From contig DAOUEU010000103.1 in assembly GCA_034430255.1 (NCBI GenBank), forward strand, positions 1 to 38,415: 38,415 nt of DNA, given 5' to 3'. The stretch comes from DATKYK01 sp034430255. Its GTDB lineage: Bacteria > Chloroflexota > Dehalococcoidia > E44-bin15. A program made the translations under genes and the position numbers. The notes under the pieces were generated by a model, which had not been told where the DNA came from, did no database searches, and saw nothing but the letters and a program-made list of their open reading frames with translations. Below, one piece after another: positions 16,227-21,023 of the stretch. Each line of letters opens with the position of its first letter. The stretch's first letter is position 1.

Positions 16227-17228
16227 TCATCTTCCCTTTACGAAGTGCTCCCAGCCAGCCTTCTCAACTCTCAACTCGTTCCCATGTTCATCGATAACCC
16301 TAACCATCTCTGTCTCTGCGACGGTCTCGCCTATCACCGTCACGGGGCAGGCAAACGCCCGCTTCACCCTCTCGATAACCTCTCTACGGGCAGTGAAAAG
16401 AAGCTCGTAGTCCTCTCCCCCCGATAGGGCCAGCTGGATGGCATCGCCCCCGAAGGAGCTTCGAATCAGAGGGTGAACAGGGATCTGGGAGGTAAATAGC
16501 CGGGCACCCACCCCGCTTGCTTTACATAACTTGCGAAGGTCACTTACCAGTCCATCGCTCAGGTCAATAGCAGCCTTAACGCCGTGGAGTGCCAGGGCCT
16601 GCCCCTCCACGACTCGGGGATATGGTCTCAGGTGTGCCTTCCTGAGCGTGCCCACCGTCTCCTCGTCTTCCAGGTAAAGCTCGAGTACTCCCCGGAGCAC
16701 TGCCAGCCCCGCCGCAGATGCACCCAGATATCCCGTTACCGCAATCAGGTCCCCAGGAGCCGCTGCTGAGCGGGTGAGGATGCTCAGGCTTTTTTGAGCC
16801 CTGCCCACCACCGCCAGGCTCACCATCACCACCGGTGCACCGACCGAATCCCCACCCACGATGGACACATCGAAAAGGCGGGCCAGTTCCTCTATCCCTT
16901 CATAGAGCTCCGCGATGCTCTCAACCTCAGTATCTCCGGGCAGCCCCAGCGACACCAGCGCATACTGGGGAAGGCCGCCCATAGCGGCGATATCGCTCAG
17001 GTTCACCGCAAGTGCCTTCCATCCCAGATCCCGCCAGGTGGTGGTGCTGAGGGTAAAGTGGACATCCTGGATCAGGGAGTCGCTGGTGGCAATCTGCATG
17101 GAGGCCCCGGTTCGCCAGCAGGCAGCATCGTCACCGATGCCGATAAGAACCTGTTTGCCCTTTGGTTGCCCCACAATTTTGGCCAGGAGCTCTATAAGCC
17201 CAAACTCCCCCAACTCTGAGATCTTCAT
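16227..17228 (-). CDS. thiL: Thiamine-monophosphate kinase ThiL
   Basis: ThiL phosphorylates thiamine monophosphate to thiamine diphosphate, the active cofactor. At 333 residues it has the PurM-like fold and motifs: ELGEFGLIELLAKIV start, VLIGIGDDAACWR (metal and ATP-binding Asp pair), TSDSLIQDVHF, KALAVNLSDIAAMGG, VGGDSVGAPVVMVSL and AIDLSDGLVSDLRKLC. The C-terminal SGGEDYELLFTA is also standard. It complements the ThiD2-ThiE fusion at 6292-7323. It is the first gene of a four-gene cluster. A TATAAT box ends six bases ahead of its ATG, predicting a leaderless transcript. Confidence 0.97.
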   Translation of the reverse strand: MKISELGEFGLIELLAKIVGQPKGKQVLIGIGDDAACWRTGASMQIATSDSLIQDVHFTLSTTTWRDLGWKALAVNLSDIAAMGGLPQYALVSLGLPGDTEVESIAELYEGIEELARLFDVSIVGGDSVGAPVVMVSLAVVGRAQKSLSILTRSAAAPGDLIAVTGYLGASAAGLAVLRGVLELYLEDEETVGTLRKAHLRPYPRVVEGQALALHGVKAAIDLSDGLVSDLRKLCKASGVGARLFTSQIPVHPLIRSSFGGDAIQLALSGGEDYELLFTARREVIERVKRAFACPVTVIGETVAETEMVRVIDEHGNELRVEKAGWEHFVKGR

Positions 17229-17234
17229 ATCACG

Positions 17235-17240
17235 ATTATA
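17235..17240 (-). promoter_or_regulatory. -10 box of thiL (leaderless)
   Basis: A perfect TATAAT on the minus strand ends six bases before the thiL ATG at 17228, so transcription should begin at or next to the A of the start codon. A -35 match is poor. Confidence 0.5.
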
Positions 17241-17299
17241 CCCGCTTTAGCTTGACTTATCTAGCCAAGATCGATAAAAGCTGATATATTTGAGAGGAG

Positions 17300-18025
17300 A
17301 TGCGGTATGCGCTCCTGGCAGACGTCCACAGCAACCTTGTCGCCTTTGAGGCAGTGCTACGTGACATCGCAGAAAAGGGTGGGGTGGAGGAGCTTTGGTG
17401 CCTGGGCGATGTCGTTGGTTACGGACCTGACCCTTCAGACTGCATTACTCTGCTCCGTAACCGTCCTCACCGCTGTGTTGCCGGAAATCATGACTGGGCT
17501 GCCATTGGCAAGGTTGATATTTCGGATTTCAACCCGGATGCCGCCCAGGCATGCCGCTGGACCGGCGAGCAGTTAAGCGCTGAGGATGTTAAATACCTGG
17601 AGAGCCTTCCCCTGACGCTAACTCATCGTGATTTCACCATTGTCCACGGCAGCCCGCGCGATCCGATCTGGGAATACGTGCTATCGGAGAAAAGCGCCAG
17701 GGATAACTTCCTCTCTTTTAAGACCAGGTACTGTCTCATCGGGCATTCCCATATCCCCCTAGTCTTTGAGCATGTCGGCGAAACCTGCCTGCTCAAAGAC
17801 GTGCCCGAGGCGCTGAGGCTGGGAGAAAACCGCCTGATTATTAATCCCGGTAGCGTCGGTCAGCCACGCGATGGAGACCCGCGCGCCGCATATGCTATCT
17901 ATGACGAAGGGGACAAGGTAATCTATTATTATCGCATCGATTACGACATCGCGGATACTCAAGAGAGGATGGTGCAAAAGGGGCTACCAAACTTCCTAGT
18001 GACGCGGCTCAGCCATGGCTGGTAA
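17300..18025 (+). CDS. Metallophosphoesterase (YfcE/ApaH-like)
   Basis: A 241-residue calcineurin-like phosphoesterase with a two-metal site. Motifs in order: LLADVHSNLVAFEAVL (D-x-H), LWCLGDVVGYGPDPSDCI (GDxxGYGPxP), VAGNHDWAA (GNHD), IVHGSPRDPIWEY and CLIGHSHIPLV (GHxH). The GYGPDP spacing points to the group of small phosphodiesterases or serine/threonine phosphatases close to YfcE and MJ0936. Its true substrate is unknown. GAGAGGAG lies directly before the ATG with almost no spacing, so initiation may begin differently; TTGACT upstream in the divergent region with thiL may serve as a -35 box. Confidence 0.9.
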   Translation: MRYALLADVHSNLVAFEAVLRDIAEKGGVEELWCLGDVVGYGPDPSDCITLLRNRPHRCVAGNHDWAAIGKVDISDFNPDAAQACRWTGEQLSAEDVKYLESLPLTLTHRDFTIVHGSPRDPIWEYVLSEKSARDNFLSFKTRYCLIGHSHIPLVFEHVGETCLLKDVPEALRLGENRLIINPGSVGQPRDGDPRAAYAIYDEGDKVIYYYRIDYDIADTQERMVQKGLPNFLVTRLSHGW

Positions 18026-18190
18026 CTACTTGCCCCGTTTTTCGTAGTCGGGACACCAGGTTGCATTGGGACGCTCGGGGCGGTGGCAGGTGCTTCGCCA
18101 GTCCCACTTGCAGCTATCGCAGAGGAAGATATTCTTCCCCTGGGCTTTCTTAAACCTGAGCTTGATTCTATGCCAGAGGCTGGGACCCAT
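18026..18190 (-). CDS. Small cysteine-rich protein (54 aa)
   Basis: An overlooked small gene. The 54 residues begin MGPSLWHRIKLRFKKAQGK and end with a compact cysteine cluster, CDSCKWDWRSTC then RPERPNATWCPDYEKRGK. The C-x2-C ... C ... C layout suggests a zinc or iron-sulfur knuckle, and a basic N-terminal helix could bind nucleic acid. GGAG lies six bases before the ATG. Its stop codon directly follows the stop of the convergent phosphoesterase, with no gap. I recall similar C-x2-C...RP...CPDY proteins of unknown function, but cannot name a family. Confidence 0.65.
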   Translation of the reverse strand: MGPSLWHRIKLRFKKAQGKNIFLCDSCKWDWRSTCHRPERPNATWCPDYEKRGK

Positions 18191-18191
18191 A

Positions 18192-18220
18192 TTGAACTCC
18201 ACAGTGGCCTAAAATAATAT
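18192..18220 (+). promoter_or_regulatory. Promoter of the tautomerase gene
   Basis: TTGAAC (18192-18197) and TAATAT (18215-18220) are separated by 17 bases. The predicted start, about 18227, gives a leader of about 33 bases containing the AGGAGGTGAT ribosome binding site. Confidence 0.6.
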
Positions 18221-18259
18221 ACTACGGCGGGAAAATCTTCGCAATAGGAGGTGATAGAA

Positions 18260-18445
18260 ATGCCCATTGTTCGGGTGGAGATGTGGCAAGGCAGGACCAA
18301 ATCTCAGAAGGCGGAGCTTGCCAGGGTGATAACCGAGGCGATTGTTACCATCGCGCACACCACCCCGGAGGCAACCACCGTGATATTCGAAGATGTGGCA
18401 AGGGAGAACTGGGCTATCGGCGGGGTTCTCTCTTCCCAGTCTTGA
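18260..18445 (+). CDS. 4-oxalocrotonate tautomerase family protein
   Basis: A 61-residue member of the tautomerase superfamily. After removal of Met the chain begins with the catalytic Pro (M-PIVRVEMWQGR), the general base of keto-enol tautomerisation. TKSQKAELARVITEAIV is the family helix and TTVIFEDVARENWAIGG is the conserved C-terminal strand. Small tautomerases assemble as hexamers. The frame is open further upstream, but the ATG at 18260 follows AGGAGGTGAT at the right distance and puts Pro at position 1. The physiological substrate is unknown. Confidence 0.92.
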   Translation: MPIVRVEMWQGRTKSQKAELARVITEAIVTIAHTTPEATTVIFEDVARENWAIGGVLSSQS

Positions 18446-18470
18446 CTTTGCAATATAGAGATGATATGGT
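18442..18470 (+). promoter_or_regulatory. Promoter of tRNA-Lys
   Basis: TTGACT (18442-18447), a 17-base spacer and TATGGT (18465-18470). The predicted start at about 18477 is seven bases before the mature tRNA 5' end. The -35 box overlaps the last bases of the tautomerase gene. Confidence 0.55.
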
Positions 18471-18483
18471 GTTTTCTGCCCCC

Positions 18484-18555
18484 GGGCCGCTAGCTCAATG
18501 GAAGAGCAACTGACTCTTAATCAGTAGGTTCAGGGTTCGAGTCCCTGGCGGCTCA
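18484..18555 (+). tRNA. tRNA-Lys (CTT)
   Basis: A complete cloverleaf. The acceptor strands GGGCCGC and GCGGCTC pair with one G-U, the D arm is GCTC/GAGC, and the anticodon stem CTGA/TCAG encloses loop CTCTTAA with anticodon CTT. The T arm is CAGGG-TTCGAGT-CCCTG and the discriminator is A. CCA is not encoded (the next bases are CTT), so the Cca enzyme must add it. The tRNA should carry t6A at position 37, made with TsaB and TsaE. Confidence 0.96.
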
Positions 18556-18640
18556 CTTCATAGTTTATTTTTTCGCCTACTAGTTTGCTTAACTCCTGGA
18601 ATCTTCTATCGCTTTCTTCCTGTACTAGCCAGGATTACTT

Positions 18641-19048
18641 GTTCAAGTATCTTCATCTGCAGATCATGTAAACGCCCTCCTATTTGTCCTTTTAGCTTTA
18701 ACTGTGCTAGTTACACTAGCAGTCGCGTGATGGCCTAAAAAAGAGATCCCCCTTACACCTACTCCTACTCCTACGCCTACGCCTACCACTGCACCGACGC
18801 CAAAACCACCTCCTATGCCTACGCTGACACCTATCCCCCCTTCAACTGTTACGCTCTTTTCACCGGTAAACCTTGCCACCGATGTAGGCACACCCTTCTA
18901 TGACGTGGTGACCGTTCACTGGTATAGACTGATATGGGCTCTTATACCTACAAGTGGAGTGTGGCTACCGCTAGCGGGTTCACCTCGCTCATCAGCGGAT
19001 TCGCTACCGAAAGCTATGGAGGGAGCCCATTTTAAATCATTACGATAA
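18641..19048 (+). pseudogene. Decayed secreted/anchored protein with Thr-Pro linker
   Basis: One frame encodes a hydrophobic helix (ALLFVLLALTVLVTLAVA) ending in a TGA at 18728-18730, continues WPKKEIPL and then a run of Thr-Pro repeats at 18755-18789. After that come LFSPVNLATDVG and, in another frame, YTYKWSVATASGF. This is the order signal or anchor helix, proline-threonine linker, Ig-like extracellular domain, broken by a stop and at least one frameshift, with no convincing start. The family cannot be named. Confidence 0.55.
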
Positions 19049-19055
19049 ACGGACG

Positions 19056-19241
19056 ACTAATGGGTTAACCGGAGGATGTAACGCCAAGATAAAGATGCTG
19101 AAGCACAACTCACATGGCATAAGGAATGTGGTGGTCTACCGGAGAAAAATGCTGCCGGGGCTTGTACCATCTCATAGCTATTTCCACTTAAATATAACAA
19201 AGAGCCGCCCCTTACTTGACAGAATTAAAGAAACGGTGTAG
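19056..19241 (+). mobile_element. Transposase C-terminal remnant (ISL3/IS204-like)
   Basis: The frame reads TNGLTGGCNAKIKMLKHNSH, then GIRNVVVYRRKMLPGL. This resembles the C-terminus of DDE transposases of the ISL3/IS204/IS1001 group, which end S/T-N-G-x-x-E-G-x-N-x-x-I-K-x-x-K-R-x-x-x-G-x-R-N. The conserved catalytic Glu position appears as Gly. Only the last 40 or so codons plus an unrelated run to a stop remain. No terminal inverted repeat was found. Confidence 0.55.
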
Positions 19242-19244
19242 CAT
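19216..19244 (+). promoter_or_regulatory. Promoter of the first tRNA-Leu/membrane cassette
   Basis: Consensus TTGACA (19216-19221), a 17-base spacer and TAGCAT (19239-19244). The predicted start, about 19251, is 34 bases before the broken tRNA-Leu, so the tRNA-like sequence would be part of the 5' leader of the membrane-protein mRNA. Confidence 0.6.
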
Positions 19245-19284
19245 AGTCCAATTATGAATTTCCAGGCTCTGACAATCTGGTAGT

Positions 19285-19366
19285 GGTAAAGTGTCCGAAC
19301 TGGTAGAAAAGCATGACGTAGGATCCCGTGACTTCGGGCGCAGGAGTTCGAATCTCCTCTTCCCCA
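19285..19366 (+). pseudogene. Broken tRNA-Leu copy
   Basis: By hand alignment this 82-base stretch matches the intact tRNA-Leu at 20256-20337 without gaps, with 10 differences. The T arm (GGAGTTCGAATCTCC) and the 3' acceptor strand are intact. The 5' acceptor strand (GGTAAAG) no longer pairs at two positions. The anticodon stem has two mismatches, and the loop CGTAGGA has G instead of the near-universal U at position 33. It cannot be a normal tRNA, but could survive as a tRNA-like leader element. Confidence 0.8.
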
Positions 19367-19395
19367 CGAAAGGAGGTCCTATGGCATAATTGACC

Positions 19396-19410
19396 CAGGC
19401 CAATGGCCTG
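19396..19410 (+). promoter_or_regulatory. 15-nt palindrome in leader (copy 1)
   Basis: CAGGCCAATGGCCTG, a six-base-pair stem with a three-base loop as RNA, or a dyad operator as DNA. It lies 29 bases after the broken tRNA-Leu. The equivalent site at 20367-20381 differs by compensating changes. A second, perfect 8-bp hairpin (CCAAGAAA/TTTCTTGG) follows at 19423-19446, then the ribosome binding site. Confidence 0.6.
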
Positions 19411-19468
19411 ACTTAGATCCTACCAAGAAAAGCGTGGCTTTCTTGGAGTTTACTGAGGAGGATAAAAC

Positions 19469-19984
19469 ATGGCTGAAAAAATGGATGATTTGCAGCAACG
19501 GCTGGGGTTCTCGCTCGTGGGTGGCTGGTATTGGACCTTTGCCCTGATAGGGGCTCTTATGATTGTGGCGACCACCTACAAGCCCTTCTTTCTGGCCTAC
19601 ATGACCACAGCCCTTGTGGTGGTGGTCTGTGCGCTCGCGTGGGGCCTGTGGCGCAATGCCCCCAAGATCGCCAGGTACGGTATGGCTCTTATCACGCTAG
19701 CTGCCTTTGTGTTCTTGCTGTATAACTCGCTGGCAGTGCTATACGGATGGTCGTCATACATACACCATCCTGCCGAGGCTGAGGCGACAACATACGGTTA
19801 TCAGCTCTACATAAACCTGCTTGCTAATAACCTTGCCAATGACTCAGCAACCATTGTAGGGGGACTGCGCGGATTCACTGAGTCCATCAATACATCCGCA
19901 ATTGTCTACGCCGCAGGTGGAATCGGATCGCTGCTCTTCCTAGTGAGCGGCCTCATGGGGATAATGGCCGCCCGCCGAGCCTAG
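19469..19984 (+). CDS. Four-helix membrane protein, cassette copy 1 (171 aa)
   Basis: I do not recognise the family. Four hydrophobic helices are visible: about 18-36 (GWYWTFALIGALMIVATTY), 41-60 (LAYMTTALVVVVCALAWGLW), 69-90 (YGMALITLAAFVFLLYNSLAVL) and 145-167 (YAAGGIGSLLFLVSGLMGIM), ending in a basic AARRA tail. A polar loop of about 50 residues, likely extracytoplasmic, lies between helices three and four. GAGGAGG sits seven bases before the ATG. The second cassette encodes a shorter protein with the same plan and local likeness (AW ... K-x-A/K ... LLNS-x-x-GW; G-x-x-x-x-LF-x-SG-x-x-GI-x-AA). A strong terminator follows. Its function is unknown. Confidence 0.8.
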   Translation: MAEKMDDLQQRLGFSLVGGWYWTFALIGALMIVATTYKPFFLAYMTTALVVVVCALAWGLWRNAPKIARYGMALITLAAFVFLLYNSLAVLYGWSSYIHHPAEAEATTYGYQLYINLLANNLANDSATIVGGLRGFTESINTSAIVYAAGGIGSLLFLVSGLMGIMAARRA

Positions 19985-20018
19985 TAGAGCATACTCATAG
20001 GGTCTTGACCGAAAAGAG

Positions 20019-20047
20019 CCTTCCAGCCGTGTGCTGGAAGGTTTCTT
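20019..20047 (+). terminator. Rho-independent terminator of cassette 1
   Basis: CCTTCCAGC and GCTGGAAGG form a perfect 9-bp stem around a five-base loop, followed by TTTCTT. It lies 34 bases after the membrane-protein stop codon. Confidence 0.85.
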
Positions 20048-20078
20048 GTTGGCCCGTGATCCATTTTGAAATAAAAAC

Positions 20079-20107
20079 TTGAGAAGGGCCTCGAATTGTG
20101 CTAGGAT
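20079..20107 (+). promoter_or_regulatory. Promoter of the second tRNA-Leu/membrane cassette
   Basis: TTGAGA (20079-20084), a 17-base spacer and TAGGAT (20102-20107), identical hexamers and spacing to the lepA promoter at 20989-21017. The start would be near 20114, about 142 bases before the tRNA. Confidence 0.5.
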
Positions 20108-20126
20108 TCCATTGTACAATTTGAGG

Positions 20127-20219
20127 ATGCCGCAGAGCCTTATCAACACAGTGATAGATACGGAGGAAACGCACAGCAGCCGCTTCTCTCAATTAGCACA
20201 GGAGATAGGGTCGCGCTAA
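20127..20219 (+). CDS. Possible 30-codon leader ORF before tRNA-Leu
   Basis: An ATG at 20127 opens a 30-codon frame (MPQSLINTVIDTEETHSSRF and ten more residues) ending in TAA at 20217. GAGG lies directly before the ATG. It falls between the promoter and the tRNA-Leu. Nothing marks it strongly as coding, and it may be chance. Confidence 0.15.
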   Translation: MPQSLINTVIDTEETHSSRFSQLAQEIGSR

Positions 20220-20255
20220 TATAGGCCGTGCTGATCTAGCTTCGACAGTTGATAC

Positions 20256-20337
20256 GGGGAAGTGTCGGAACTGGTAGACGAGCATGACTTAGGATCATGT
20301 GCCTTCGGGCGTAGGAGTTCGAATCTCCTCTTCCCCA
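20256..20337 (+). tRNA. tRNA-Leu (TAG)
   Basis: A class II tRNA with acceptor GGGGAAG/CTTCCCC and discriminator A. The anticodon stem CATGA/TCATG encloses loop CTTAGGA (anticodon TAG). The long variable arm is TGCCTTCGGGCGTA and the T arm is GGAG-TTCGAAT-CTCC. CCA is not encoded. It is followed 88 bases later by a membrane-protein gene with no terminator in between, so the tRNA is probably processed from a shared transcript. A broken copy is at 19285-19366. Confidence 0.95.
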
Positions 20338-20366
20338 CGAAAGGTGACACTATGCCAAAAAGGTAT

Positions 20367-20381
20367 CAGGTCAGTGACCTG
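20367..20381 (+). promoter_or_regulatory. 15-nt palindrome in leader (copy 2)
   Basis: CAGGTCAGTGACCTG, at exactly the same distance (29 bases) behind the tRNA as its partner at 19396-19410. The two differ at three positions: the loop centre and one base pair, where C-G became T-A. A second hairpin (CTCCAG/CTGGAG, 20383-20403) follows, as in copy 1. Confidence 0.6.
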
Positions 20382-20425
20382 GCTCCAGCAATTACCTCTG
20401 GAGAAACAGAAAGGGAGGGAAAAGG

Positions 20426-20824
20426 ATGTTAGAATCAATGCTCGGTCCAGATACGATAAAAAAGATAGTGGTATATATAATGGGGTTGGTCTTTATCATC
20501 TTGGCGTTCGTCGGCATGCTCATGGTAGTCTACACCTCCATTAACCCGACTTTCCATGCCCATCTCTGGCCAGCGCTCCTCAGCGTAGGGTTTGCCGTAG
20601 CCTGGTTTACGGCAAAGGGTAAGGGCGCTAAGATGGGGCTCGCCATTATGGCCTTTCTGGCGGCGCTGTGGATTCTGTTAAACTCGATTATGGGCTGGGT
20701 GGAACCCGCGGAAGGCTCGCTACTTGCCATATTCTTAACGCCGTCCAAGACGGCATTCTCAGCAACGGGAGCGCTTCTCATAATTTTTGGCTCTCTTGCA
20801 GGAATTTCGGCAGCCAAGAAGTAA
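20426..20824 (+). CDS. Four-helix membrane protein, cassette copy 2 (132 aa)
   Basis: I do not recognise the family. The hydrophobic stretches are about 14-36 (VVYIMGLVFIILAFVGMLMV), 46-62 (LWPALLSVGFAVAWFTA), 70-90 (MGLAIMAFLAALWILLNSIM) and 110-128 (ATGALLIIFGSLAGI), ending in AAKK. It follows the plan of the 171-residue protein at 19469-19984 but has a much shorter loop before the last helix. AGGGAGGG and AAAGG precede the ATG. It lies in one transcription unit with the intact tRNA-Leu and ends before a terminator at 20856-20894. Its function is unknown. Confidence 0.8.
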   Translation: MLESMLGPDTIKKIVVYIMGLVFIILAFVGMLMVVYTSINPTFHAHLWPALLSVGFAVAWFTAKGKGAKMGLAIMAFLAALWILLNSIMGWVEPAEGSLLAIFLTPSKTAFSATGALLIIFGSLAGISAAKK

Positions 20825-20855
20825 TCAGATAGAGCAAGCGCTGCGCGTTTTATAC

Positions 20856-20894
20856 AAAGAAGCTTTCCGGTATCCGAGATGGAAGGCTTCTTTT
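20856..20894 (+). terminator. Rho-independent terminator of cassette 2
   Basis: GAAGCTTTCC pairs with GGAAGGCTTC (one G-U) around a 12-base loop. The flanking AAA and TTTT extend the stem and supply the T-run. It lies 31 bases after the membrane-protein stop. Confidence 0.75.
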
Positions 20895-20988
20895 CCCATC
20901 TCTCACCCAGACTTATGTTTGGCAGAACTTGAGGTTTTAGCACAAACGGCCCGATTTCATAATTACTAAGTTAGATGAACAGAAGAGC

Positions 20989-21017
20989 TTGAGATTAGCC
21001 CTGCTCTATGCTAGGAT
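20989..21017 (+). promoter_or_regulatory. Promoter of lepA (leaderless)
   Basis: TTGAGA (20989-20994), 17 bases, TAGGAT (21012-21017). Six bases later is the lepA ATG at 21024, the expected transcription start, so the message would be leaderless. Confidence 0.6.
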
Positions 21018-21023
21018 GCTACC

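Noticed and set aside
18664..18891. Minus-strand frame with Gly-Val repeats
   Set aside because: It is the antisense of the plus-strand Thr-Pro codons (ACN-CCT repeats) and has no ribosome binding site or other protein-like features.
19212..19403. 63-codon minus-strand frame over the broken tRNA-Leu
   Set aside because: It is the usual antisense translation of a tRNA gene and is not a protein gene.
19285..20337. Integrative element bounded by a tRNA-Leu and its 3' fragment
   Set aside because: The left copy is full length, not just a 3' fragment, and there is no integrase between them. Cassette duplication explains it better.
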